Shown here: positions 35,443 to 45,736 of the stretch, piece by piece | Numbering within the stretch: position 1 is the first letter of the stretch | Layout of the letters: every line of letters starts with the position of its first letter | Assembly (NCBI GenBank): GCA_944990035.1 | Contig: CALYLX010000106.1 | Span: forward strand, 310,001-374,000 | Source of the DNA: Clitopilus passeckerianus | Taxonomy: Eukaryota; Basidiomycota; Agaricomycetes; Agaricales; Entolomataceae | Length of the DNA stretch: 64,000 bases | Reading direction: 5' to 3' | The notes under the pieces: model-generated | Told to the model about the DNA's origin: nothing | The model's database searches: none | Seen by the model: the letters and a program-made list of their open reading frames with translations, nothing else | Translations under genes and position numbers: made by a program

Positions 35443-36712
35443 TTACGTCGCTGTGGTGGCCGTTGCGCCACCTCCATCTCCTGGCACCACCTCCTTTAGC
35501 CACTTGCCCAAGTCGTCCATTTCCTCCGAGCTCATCCAGTGCACTAGACCCGGATATCCAACGAACTTCATTTTCCCTCCCAAGCCCTCCAAGCCCTCCG
35601 TCTGCTCCTGATCCGCTTCATGATGAGCTACAGTTGTAGTCGCGGAGGCACCCTTCTCGATCTCCTCGAAGTCAATCTCCAGGCCGGCGGCGAGGGCTCT
35701 TGCTGAATCCAAGGAGAATCTATAGGGAACCTGTCTGTCGAGCTGACCGTGACCCCAAAAGTAGGAGAGCGTTCTCGAAGCTGATGAAGCGACCTGTCGG
35801 AAGAACTTGGTATTTGGCCCAAAATGACCGCAACACATGCTTCTCACCTCTACGATATGCTGCCTCTGCGGAACATAACCACTTAAGACGAAAGCACCTC
35901 CTAATGGCCGCTGCGTCGTGAGCGCCACGTGTAGTGCAACAGCGCTTCCTTGACTGAGCCCTCCAATGACCACCCGTGAGGAAGGTATTCCGCAGTCCGA
36001 CTCTTCGTGCGATATTATGTCGTTGATTAGTTCCGAAGCCAGTCTTTGACCATCGACGTCTTCATCCCGGTCTTCTATGTCGAAGGACAAGCAGTCGAAC
36101 CTGGACAAATCCAGAGTGATCTCAGCATCTGCCGACGCGTCAAAATATGGGGGGACGAGAACGACACTTACCAAGACGGCATGAGGTGGCCTCCATTGCC
36201 TGAAACTGGCATTTTTCGGCTGGAAAAAGGCAAAATAATGAGCATCTGGAGATAAACCGACGGTAGACATGGTAGGAAACGTGAAAGAGAAACGAGGGTG
36301 CAAAATGACGTGCCCACGTATTTTTGGGGCCCATTGTGTTGTGGAGCACAACGGTCAGGAGGGCAATTCAAAACTTACTTACGCCTGTGGCAGAATAAAT
36401 TTAATATGGTCTAGGCCCGGTAGGTCACTTATATCTTCAGCGTAGGGGAGTAGTTCTCGGTTAGAACCCCCTAGTCCCTAATCACAAAATCCCAAAACAG
36501 CCGTCCGTCAGCTGGTCATGTTGGTACTCCCAGGTGCCCATTGGGAAGCTAATGCAGCCGGCCGAAGAACTCACATGAAGCCATATGACTGTTGCGGTAT
36601 GCTCGCCACTGGGAGGCTCGACCAGAAAGTCGTATGCAGCATTATCGATGTTGGTGTCTGAAGTAGAGCCACGGTTTGCAAAAACACCGAGATTCAGCGC
36701 TCGGGATAGCAT
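35443..36712 (-). CDS. Acyl-protein thioesterase 1-like hydrolase
   Basis: Alpha/beta-hydrolase of the phospholipase/carboxylesterase family (APT1-like), which removes palmitate from proteins or hydrolyses short esters. Exons 36712-36575, 36477-36383, 36219-36172, 36100-35848 and 35805-35443 give 298 residues. Family blocks are present: TVIWLHGLGGSN, HIKFILPQA, MPVSGNGGHLMPSWFD, SFDIEDRDEDVDG, then the nucleophile elbow VIGGLSQGSAVAL, the Asp in GQLDRQVP and the His in YPGLVHWMSSEEM. The intron at 35806-35847 is 42 bases and in frame, so it may be retained. A His/Glu-rich loop before the catalytic His is longer than in canonical APT1. Cytosolic; no signal peptide. Confidence 0.9.
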
Positions 36713-37298
36713 GCTTGTGATCTAGTGAACGAGGGTGAAAGAAAAGGAGCTGAGTCCGAGTGATTCCAAGCCGTTATAAGAATAGGGTTCAAAAAACGCG
36801 TCCAGGGGTCCAGGGTGAGCTGAGAGCAGATTGGGTAAACCTCGATAGATGGCAACTGATTGACAGGTCAAGCTGCCTGATAAAACTTAGAGTGGACGCG
36901 TAAAGAACGAGTAGTAAGACGCTGGTCCGATCGTAGGTACTTTCGTTTGCTCAATATCACCTTCAGGAGGGTAACTATGTACCCGAGTGACGAATCAGGA
37001 CGACGGAGACTAAATAGCCTGGTAGATGTGCCTTCACACTGGCCTTGCCACCGTTCATCAAAATTTCTCACGTTTTTACCATGCATCTCCGAATCCCGAC
37101 CCAATGATTCTAAATAGGATGGTTCCCTGTCGATCATCCGCACCATGTAGGGAATGGGGTGGTTGGCCATCTGCCGACGCCTTTACCATGTATTGGTGTT
37201 CTGAGCTATAAATTTTTCGAGAACTTGTTATTTCTCTATAGAACTAGGCCTGGAACTTCTTTCCTAAGAAACCCTAATTCTTCTCTCACTTACTCGTA
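36713..37298. other. Intergenic region
   Basis: Upstream region of the thioesterase gene. No gene supported. Confidence 0.5.
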
Positions 37299-37451
37299 TT
37301 AATCCAACGCGGCAGTTCGCCTGAAGTACCTTCTCAAGATCTTACCTCTAAGAGTACGTCCATCAGCCACGAGACCTGGCTTCAGACGCTTCCTCTGTTC
37401 CGCAGCTACCCTCTTCGTAGGTCCTGATATTTGACGGCCGCCGATGAGGTC
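37299..37451 (-). CDS. Possible orphan C-terminal exon
   Basis: An open exon on the minus strand after an acceptor TTCTAG encodes 50 residues, very basic, with RVAAEQRKRLKPGLVADG and LRGKILRRYFRRTAALD, ending in TAA. The composition resembles a ribosomal or RNA-binding protein tail. The upstream exon(s), somewhere in 37452-37760, were not resolved. Low confidence. Confidence 0.25.
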   Translation of the reverse strand, partial: DLIGGRQISGPTKRVAAEQRKRLKPGLVADGRTLRGKILRRYFRRTAALD

Positions 37452-37926
37452 CTAGAATCGAGTGGAGTGTGAACGACAACATTGGACCTGGCCGGGGCAG
37501 CCAACTCAAGAAGTCCCCGAGTGGGAACGAGAAATCTCCGCGAAACTCTTACGCAAGGGGCCGACATATGGTGGTCTCACCAATCGTGGAAATGAGGGTG
37601 CTGGATGGGGCATCTCGGTGTGGGGCGTTCTCGATGCCACGTTATTGCCGTGCCAAGTGCATTCCTCGTATCATAGTGTGGTAGTGCGGGCGACAGCAAT
37701 TCTTGCTATTAATTTGCCAGGCTTCTTATTGGTGTCACTGGGGATAGGACGGGGGAGCGCTAGTTAGCCGGAAAGTCTATTTCCTGAGAGGCTTCTCCCT
37801 CTCTCATGTCCGGGGGTGGGCATTAGCCTTTTTTCGGTGCGTGGAGAGACTCGCAAACATTGCATTGCAAGTAGTTGTCTATACATCATTGAGCTAGAAT
37901 CGAGTACAAACGCCTCTTTGTCCTCT
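37452..37926. other. Unassigned region
   Basis: May include further exons of the orphan coding exon at 37299-37451 on the minus strand (for example a segment reading FPRLVRPPYVGPL). Otherwise it is the 3' flank of the next gene. Confidence 0.3.
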
Positions 37927-38616
37927 TCATTGCTCGTCATGACCAGGCAACTCGAGTTCCATCTGATCGACGTCTTTGTCGAACCAACCCCTTCTGTCAT
38001 GCCCATTCACCGACTTGAAGGTGGCCTGGGCTGTATGAGGCGTCTTGCGTTCAAGAGTTGGATTCATCGTACACTCCGCAGCACCATGGACCATTTCCGG
38101 TGTGCCTCCCCGTTCACGGCATCGCATTTCGGCAGCATGTGACATGCCTGCTTGTCTCTGTTTCGTGGAGAAGGCGTGCTGGAGGTGGATGAGTGGCCGG
38201 CGAAAGGGCTCGGGGTTCATCGTGCAGATAGCATGCCCGTTTTCTATCTCCGGAGTGCCACCCTTTTCTCGGCATGCACCTTCGACTTCTTGACTCATGG
38301 TAAGGAGCGACCTGTATACGTGTCTGAGAGCTTTCTGTGAGCACATAACGAGAATGTAACGTTGCTACTGTACGCACAAGTGGGACCGATCAAACACGCC
38401 TGGATATGGGCGCCTTCGTTCAAGAATGGAGTCCAGGTCTCCGGCGAGGGCATGCACTAGGTCCCGTGCAGTGTAGGTTGTACCTTCCACCGCAGCATCT
38501 CGAGGAATAGGGCGACCCCAGTCTCGTCCATGTGTAACTGGGGCAGCCTGTGAGACCGGTAAAACGGTAGCGAGAGACCAGAGGGAAAGTAGGGCAGCGT
38601 TTGCGAGCATGATCAT
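37927..38616 (-). CDS. Secreted protein with two Cys-flanked repeats
   Basis: Exons 38616-38374 and 38334-37927 give 216 residues. A signal peptide (LANAALLSLWSLATVLPVS, cleaved near QAAP) precedes a Pro/Arg-rich stretch. The second exon holds two copies of one module: ACREKGGTPEIENGHAICTM and RCRERGGTPEMVHGAAECTM, spaced about 50 residues apart. The consensus CRE(K/R)GGTPE(I/M)xxG(H/A)AxCTMNP suggests a small disulfide-closed loop in each copy. I know no named family with this signature. The tail is acidic. Confidence 0.75.
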
Positions 38617-38984
38617 CTTGGAAATATATTTCGTAGTTTAAGTTAAGGCAACGAACAGACCAGCTGTAGTGCGAGCGCGAAGAGACCAGCTACTTCGATG
38701 GTGGTATGGACGAAACCAATGTCAAGCACACCTTGACCAGGTAACCAGGTTTTCCTGAAACAACCATCAGGCCAAAGTCCGGATCAGTATTCAACTGCAT
38801 AGCCACTGGCAAGGCTTGTTATCAAGGCCATACTGTACACCAGCCTTCTGACCCCTAAATCGTTGAAGCTGATCGAAAATCCACGAAAAAGTAAATGGTC
38901 TTTAAGTCATTGAACTCTACGCTACTTTTCAAGACTTCCCTAACAACGTCCTACTCAATGACCAAGGCTGGCTCACCAGCCGCC

Positions 38985-39491
38985 TTACTGTCCGTTGGAG
39001 ACTGCCGGGTCTTCCTCCACTGTGGAAATCGGCTTTGGGCAGGCCGTGGTGGCAGCATCCGTCTTTATACAGCTGATTCGAGGATGAATATTGATTCCGA
39101 AAAATAGTTGACAATGATTCAGACTTACGCTTTGAATTTATCGAGCCCAGGGTCCGAGAAGATTTGACAGCACGATGTGCCGGTTGCGCCTAATCGGCAT
39201 GATCAGTAGTAGTTTTTGGAGCATAATGAGAGTAAGCTATTTCGTACAACTCTGTGAAGGTAGACAATTAGAGCTCAGTGGATACGAGGTTGAAAGATAA
39301 TACTCACTCCTTTGGCAATAGTACCATCAAAGTCTACACCTAAGGGACCAAACAGGTATCAGCAAGGCAGTCAAACGGACCGTAAAGATGGGATTCCTAC
39401 AGGTGGCGCCCTCTTCAAGAAGGGGGTCAGTTTGCGCCAGAGCAACTTGAGCAAGGAAAACAGAGAAGACAATGGCGAGAGCTTTGTACAT
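38985..39491 (-). CDS. Small secreted Cys-rich protein with a 4-base microexon
   Basis: Exons 39491-39401, 39339-39308, 39251-39248 (only AGTT), 39189-39129 and 39072-38985 sum to 276 bases, 91 residues. The signal peptide is MYKALAIVFSVFLAQVALA. The mature part has GATCVDFDGTIAKG, SCATGTSCCQIFSDPGLDKF, ACIKTDAATTACPKP and an acidic C-terminus: seven cysteines including a CC pair. The 4-base exon is required because both flanking introns are canonical (56 and 58 bases) and no other join reaches the SCC frame. A TATAAA element lies 67-74 bases upstream. Likely effector-like or wall-associated; function unknown. Confidence 0.72.
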
Positions 39492-39557
39492 TGCGGATGT
39501 GGGTGAGTTCTTCGAGTCGAAGTTGGGTCTACTAGTATGAGGTTGGAACCAAGGGGT

Positions 39558-39565
39558 TTATAAAG
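39558..39565 (-). promoter_or_regulatory. TATA box
   Basis: TTTATAAA, palindromic, 67-74 bases upstream of the minus-strand ATG at 39491. Confidence 0.55.
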
Positions 39566-40315
39566 CTCCTCGACCCTTGTTCGGGAGCCCACTATTCGGG
39601 GAACGTTTTCTGGGCAAATCCTCGACATTCATCCTGTTCATTTCAAGAGGGGAGATCAAGGGAGATGGTTTGTTAGTTGACGGCTGGTATGTTGCTGCGT
39701 GGTTTACCGCCGCTTTCCTCGCCTCGACAAAATGCTCTATGCCGAATGTGAAATTCAGCCTCATGAGGCCAACATCCTTGGCGTCCAAATTCCACACCGT
39801 GTACGCTCGGAGTGGAGAGGAACTTCTTCCCTTGTTAACGGTATACGCCCCATACTCGATATTCGATAATGGGGCTGTATTTTGAGCTTCAAGGTGTAAA
39901 GCCACACCCAACGCTTGAGCGTGATTCAGGGCCCTCAGACCTCAGTGGTCAGTTCTCGGAGGCCGAACTAACTAGCTTGGAACTAGAGCAGAAAGAGATA
40001 AATTGATCTGCGTGTATACATGACATCTGTACAATAGAATAAAGTATGATGTACGAAGAAAAGCGCTTGCGGTAATTGGACACATGGATGCGATGGAGAT
40101 GAGGGTATGTACATTGCTGAAGACGGGACAACCAATTGTCAAAGATACCAGTATTCAAATATATCATTATGTTTCGTCAAAACGTATTGCTGAACAATAA
40201 ATTAAGCACTGTCGTCGCCGGCTCCATCAACCAAAACCAAAATCGTAGCTACCTTGCCCGGGCGAGCAGGAAACGGCCAACATCCAGGATCGTCAAGTCA
40301 TGTATTGCCTCATGA
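39566..40315. other. Intergenic region
   Basis: Open frames exist on both strands (39558-39911 minus, 39577-39885 plus), but they overlap a promoter and each other and show no motifs. No gene is claimed. Confidence 0.4.
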
Positions 40316-42081
40316 TCAGATCTGCTTATAAGTCTGTGTACGACTCAGCGACCGCGAACCCCTCCGCTTGCGCTGAAGAGGAAGCCCACCTCGTTCTTTC
40401 ACAAGACCGACCCAGCTGGACCCTTCGTCCTCCAGCGGTGGCGTGGCCTCCCGATTAGAATCCTCTTCCATTTCCTGGGGTGGACCCGCCGCCCGTGTCT
40501 TCTGTATTACCCGAGCGGCATCTGGGTACACGGTGGGGTCATAGGTCGACAGAGGGGCTGGGTATTGCTGGGTTGGCGGAGTAAGACCAGGAGGGAGCAT
40601 ATATGCGCCTGGTCTGGAGGGCGAGGCATCTAGGTTGGGGGTAGCAGTAGGTGTGGTATCTTCGGAGGGAGGTATTGAGGGAAGTGGTTTGTCTTCTGAA
40701 TTCAAGCGAACACGTTTGGAGCCAGTTGATGTTGAGGGGCTGGTAGAGAAGGATGGGGTAGATATCGAGTGTTCCAACGTTCGCTTCTTGGCAGAGGGAG
40801 AAGCAGTGATATCTTCTTGAGAGGGAGCAGCTTGTAGTGCTGCGGGAGCGTTGGGAATGGGTATCGGAGGAGATGCAGTGCTTGACATTCCAACGGGTAC
40901 ATATCCGTTGACAAGAGACTCAGTGTTGGGCTCTTCGTCGGGGTCCATGATCATACCCATGCCGCCCTGCCTCTCAGCCTCCATCGCCCGTATCCTTTCC
41001 TGGGCCTCTTCCACCGCCTTTCTCTCCCGCTCAGCCTGTGCTGCCTCCCACGCAGCTTGAGCTTCTACCTGCATACGCATCCTATCCACCATCGCAAACC
41101 AATTTCCACGCTCGGAGAGGAGCTGCGCCCGCACAGCAGCATCGGGTATGTTGGACCATTTACATGGCCTCCAGGGATAGTCAGCAGATTTCGCTTCGTA
41201 GATCTTCATCGCTTCCCAGTCCATCTGGTGGAGTCGCGACTTGGCCTCGTCCATCGTGACCCATCGGATGTCCAGCAGACGACGAAGTACTTTGCCAGTG
41301 ATGGGTATGGTACGGGGATTCTGTGCCAGTCGATATTCATACTCAACGATGCCTTTGTACTGGTCGAAGATTTCGGCGGCTGGCTGTACTTTGGGTGCAA
41401 CGGAGTTCAGAGCAGCAGATGTAGATGCAGTTGTGACGAATGGATTATCAGGATCCTCTTCTTCGATGATTGGGGTTGAAGAATGTGCATAAGCAAAGTC
41501 TCGGACTTTGATCTTGTGCCGCTCTAGCTGCTCCTCTATAGCTTCTGGTTCTGGGTCAAGGACCTCAGTTGGTGTGGGAGAGGGTGATCTTCGAGTATTC
41601 TGAAAGGAACACGTATAAACAAATGGCGAAATATCTTGCGACGAGTGGCATACCTGCTCGACCGAGATCTCAAAGCTGTCATCCGCCCTACCGAGAGGTA
41701 GTGGGGCAGTTTCGGGTTCATCGGGAACCGCTGGCAGCGCAGATGGTGACCGTTGTGGTGATACAGGCTCAGAGACCGGTACAGAAGGAGACCCTCTCCG
41801 TGAGCCAAATAATGAGGATACACCGACACCCGACAAAGAAAAATTGACTGCGTGACGGCCTTTGAGTGAAAATGCGCGCATATCTTCCGAGGTCAACGAG
41901 ATGCTCTTCTTGAATTGCTGGGAAATACTTCTTTTGAGAGATCTTGCAGGCGTTGGGGGTTTATATGCTGACGGCAACGAGGGCCCATGAGCTGAGCAGC
42001 AAATTCCATTGTTAGTGAGCCACATGGTCACCGAGGTCAAAGCGTATGTTACTCACCCTCAGGTTGGTCCAAACTATACAT
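40316..42081 (-). CDS. Hypothetical hydrophilic protein, unknown
   Basis: Start exon 42081-42057 (MYSLDQPE) joins across a short intron to 41991-41654 and 41599-40316. The intron 41600-41653 is 54 bases, in frame and free of stops, so retention would only add 18 residues. The product is about 560 residues: a basic N-terminus (PARSLKRSISQQFKKS), a Ser/Pro-rich region, a compact central block with RTIPITGKVLRRLLDIRWV and DYPWRPCKWSNIPDAAV, then a coiled-coil-like stretch rich in AWEAAQAERERKAVEEA and a Pro/Ser/Thr-rich tail ending in basic RKRRGSRSLSRTQ. I recognise no named domain. The coiled coil and basic patches suggest a nuclear or cytoskeletal adaptor, but that is not established. Confidence 0.75.
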
Positions 42082-42345
42082 AATGAGTGAAAACTTCGTT
42101 CTAAAGATCTTCAAGAGGTCGTAGCCCTTTCCCGCGGTCGTTTATGCTGAGTAGATCGTCCCAAACGTTGTGAACGATGATGAGGGTCAGGTCGAGGGAT
42201 TGATGATTTAGCAGTCACAAGAGCGTCGGATGTCCTATTTTGTCACAATCGCGGATCTTGCCGAGAGCGCCTTTCCAAATGCGGTAAACCCCGACCCGCA
42301 ACCGTCGCCACCTCTATTTTACCGCCCGTTGCCGTCATGAGAATA

Positions 42346-42820
42346 ATGGGACAGCCAGAACCTGACCGTGGCCACTACAACGCGTGCTAAACCACAAAAA
42401 TTGGCTGCTTTGTTCCCAGTTCATTAGATTTTTTCAAGCGTTGTTCGTTGCAAATTACGACGTGTCGATCGGGCAAGTATCTACTCCGAACCCGAGTCAC
42501 CAATTTGAGCCCATTCCTAACCCCACCCTCGACTTCAGAGCCATCGAGACAGGTGGCCTTCACGTTCCTTTCAAAGAGCGCCGGCGAGGCTGTTCTGTCA
42601 TCGTAAGCCTTCCCACCACGTATGCTGGGTCCACCATAGCCGTCTGACTCAGAACATGTAGTGGGAAGCTAAAGCACTTGCAAACGGGGAAAGTGGAGGC
42701 AGTGGTGATTCCCCGCTGTCAATTACCGACCCACTATGGGATCACTCCGTACGTCGATCAAGTGCTTTCCAGTCCTTTCTCAGACCTCGTGCCTCGATGA
42801 TATCGGCTGGCATGCAATAG
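42346..42820 (+). CDS. Possible small protein overlapping the BET2 3' end
   Basis: Exons 42346-42383, 42428-42602 and 42662-42820 join in phase to 123 residues (starts MGQPEPDRGHYNA; contains SVSTPNPSHQFEP-like sequence, here QVSTPNPSHQFEPIPNP, then AIETGGLHVPFKERRRG and WEAKALANGESGG). The introns are 44 and 59 bases. The last exon overlaps the BET2 coding end on the opposite strand by 79 bases. The amino-acid composition is protein-like, but I recognise no family. ATG placement is tentative. Confidence 0.45.
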
Positions 42821-44147
42821 ACAGGATCCAAGTCAACGAGACCAGGATAGCCGAGCAATGAGAGTCCTGACAACGCATCGTAAGTATGATCTTCGACAAT
42901 GTACCAATAGCAAGCCACAACGCACCCGCAACGCCAAAACAGGTGTGGAAGACGTCAACCATATTTCCGGGCCGATCCGAAATGCCGCCAGCATCCGTGT
43001 CCTTGAAACATATGAGTAATTGAGCGTCAAGGAGGGAGTACCTCTCGTACCTGTGCGGAGAGAATGAAAGATGTCAACTTGTCCGAGTCTATCCAAGGTA
43101 TCTTTTGAAGGATGGCCATCGCAGACAAAACCCAGAAACTATAGCAAACCTGCCAATCATAACGTTCAGTACTACCCCTGTCTCGGCAGGTGATGAACGT
43201 ACATCTTCTAGTTTCTCCGGCCTTCCGTTCAGGCCCCCGTTGGGTAGCTGACGCTCACATAGCCACCAGCCGAGGGTATCGTAGTCCACTTGATCCAGCC
43301 GATCGAGGATGGCCAGGGTTCCAACACAGACGAACACTACCGCTTGAGTGAGCTCAGGGAAATATCAGAGAGAATTGAATGTCATACCTTGGGCAGAATG
43401 ACTCTCTGCTCCGGCAGTAGCACCAAATCCACCATCAAAGTTCCTGCACTTCACAACGTAATCCACAGTCTTCTGCTTTCCTTCTTCGCCCAAGTCATCA
43501 AGGCGGCCGAGGAGGGCCAGTGCGGCAATGGCACATAAAGTGAACCGGGTATCAATCTCCCCAAAGAAGTCTCCAGCAAAGACGCCGGATGGTTGTTGCA
43601 AGGAGAGGATGACTGCCGGAATGTCAGGGAACCAGCGAGCTTGGAAGGAACAGCGCAAACACACATTTCACGACACGATCCGCATCTACTCTGTCCAGGG
43701 CGTCTTGCATGATGAGGATCTGTATTGCGCTCAGTGTAGCATGCACATGTGCATCGTGTTCAGGATGTGCTCCGAATGCACCTGTAATTCAAAGGTTCGA
43801 CATCAGATGTCAATTGCATGCCGGCAGGTGAACCCCTCCATCTGAGGCGTAAAAGGGACGAACCTGCCTCATCATCCCAGCAACTCATGACGAATTCAAT
43901 CATCTCCTCCCTATTCAAGGCATCCTTATGCCCCATTATACAGAGAGCTGTGAGACCCCAGTAGATTGCGTTCAACCGAAGATGAGAGGTAAGGTGGTAG
44001 ACGAGGTCATCTTTATTCTAGACGTCGATGATCAGAGCTTTGGTGGATTGAAAAGGGCGTAAAGCATACATCTCCAAGGTTCTGGATGTACTTCACGTGT
44101 AGGGGTATCTTAAGCTTCGTTTGGGACGTCGAAGGGGTTGAGGTCAT
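42742..44147 (-). CDS. BET2: Rab geranylgeranyltransferase (type II) beta subunit
   Basis: Catalytic beta subunit of RabGGTase, which geranylgeranylates Rab GTPases with REP and the alpha subunit (Bet4). Starts [20 protein letters not shown] at 44147 and is split into many short exons. The alpha-alpha barrel repeats are visible: [88 protein letters not shown]. Zinc ligands are the Asp and Cys in LEDVCYSFW and the His in [10 protein letters not shown]. The C-terminus ([16 protein letters not shown]) matches the family end. The order N-GG-L-NGRP-K distinguishes it from farnesyl and GGTase-I beta subunits. Confidence 0.93.
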
Positions 44148-44348
44148 GGCTGTTTGTCGTAGAGCAATGAGCTGCGATGAGCGCTGCACATGTTGGCCTT
44201 GTTTGGCGAAAGCTGCTGCCGACCGCAGGCTAGCCACACTGCCACAGCGTCTGTTTGAACTTGAACAATATTGACCTTTCAATGTTCTAAGCTTTTACTC
44301 GATAATACACGGGACTACGATCTACAGTGACCATCTGTCGATCTAGGC

Positions 44349-45287
44349 TCAGACGCACCCATCTGTGTGCAGAATTGAGTTTCTTGGTATTGCATCACTG
44401 GAAGAACAATGGACGAAGACTTACTGGGAACTGCCTGTCCTTTCGAGTTGACCTTGGTCTTGAGCGAATTGCTCCCGCACAACAAACCTCTAACAAAAGC
44501 CTGGGCAACAACGTTTGCACCAGTAGGCGAAGTGTGGGTGTGGTCATTCGGATAGTACGTAGTGACGGTCGTCTCTCCGAGTTTGTTGTACGCTTGGGCA
44601 ACATAAGCATAGTGGTCGACATAGGTGACACCAGTACGGCTTGCTGAGAGCTGGGCATATCCGACGAAGCGAGGGCCAGCGGAGATGACGCCGTTTGTCC
44701 AACCGTTGTTGGGGGTCTGCGAGGAGACAATGGGGATTGCTCCCTTCGCCTTGAGGGAGTTGACCGCGTTTTGGATGTAGTAGGGAAACGTATGGATGAG
44801 GATTGCAGTTCCACTGTAACATCCTTCAGCCCCAGCCTGCAAAATAGAGGCTCAGATACGTACTCAGCGGCATACACGGTTGCCGTAAGGTCGTAGGCGT
44901 CACCGACCGCACACTGCCGACCATTATCCGGGTTGCCAGACCCAGCAGAGCCATCATTGTGGCCGAACTCAATAATGACATAGTCGCCAGATTTGGCGGT
45001 GTTGATGAGGGTAGTGAAACGTCCTTCGACGGTGTATGAGCGTGAAGAACGTCCACCGATGGCGTTATTGACGACGGGAATGGAAAGATACTGGGCGAGG
45101 TAATTACCCCAACCTATGGGCTAGTCAGCAAGCGTCGTTTTCATGTGAGAATATGCAGACCATCGGTACCAGTACCAGATCCTCCTCCGTTCTTAGCCAT
45201 GGTGGAGTCACCAGCTAGGTAGACGGTTTGCCCATTGGCAAAGGTGCCAAGAAGGAGAACAGTTGCTGCAAGTGCTTTGGAAAACAT
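44349..45287 (-). CDS. Rhamnogalacturonan acetylesterase-like SGNH hydrolase
   Basis: Secreted GDSL/SGNH esterase resembling CE12 rhamnogalacturonan acetylesterases, which deacetylate pectin. The signal peptide is MFSKALAATVLLLGTFANG. The mature N-terminus QTVYLAGDSTMAKNGGGSG has the block I Ser. Block II-type GGRSSRSYT and block III EFGHNDGSAG follow, and the block V Asp/His pair is in NDHTHTSPTGANVVA. The C-terminal short exon 44349-44362 gives VPNGCV and a likely disulfide Cys. A TATAAAAG box sits 44-51 bases before the ATG. Substrate inferred from family resemblance only. Confidence 0.9.
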
Positions 45288-45330
45288 GTTGGTTCACTAG
45301 GTTGCCTCAACATGAGTTATATTCCTCCCT

Positions 45331-45338
45331 CTTTTATA
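45331..45338 (-). promoter_or_regulatory. TATA box
   Basis: TATAAAAG on the minus strand, 44-51 bases upstream of the esterase start codon at 45287. Confidence 0.6.
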
Positions 45339-45736
45339 CTGTTCTGAAATGCAAAACGGCCCGCTCACAGGGATTTGAGGGGCACGAAATATGACCGTTA
45401 TGACGGACGACCAGTCATGAGGTCCTGAACGGAAAAATGGTGTTGGAAACCTAAAAGCCAAAAGGTGTAGGATTGCCTCATAACGACCTGAATTTCCATA
45501 ACATGCACCGGACAAATTCACGATCACTGTCAATGACTTACCGGAGTGCGTGCCATCGCGTGTTTTAGCGGGCCGCAGAATGGAAGCAACTACTCAATTG
45601 GCCCGGATCCTATGGCAAGAGATCTCCTCGACCACGCGAGCATACTCCGATCATCATGTGAGGAAAATAAAACAAAGACATCCAAGCTGGGCCGTTCAGA
45701 ATCGTAAAGGTAGAAGTATCACGGGAGCATTTCTGG
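45339..45736. other. Intergenic region
   Basis: Promoter side of the esterase and 3' side of the permease. No gene seen. Confidence 0.5.

Noticed and set aside
39558..39911. Open frame on the minus strand of 117 codons
   Set aside because: It begins inside the flank of another gene, covers that gene's TATA box, has no motif, and an equally long frame exists on the other strand.
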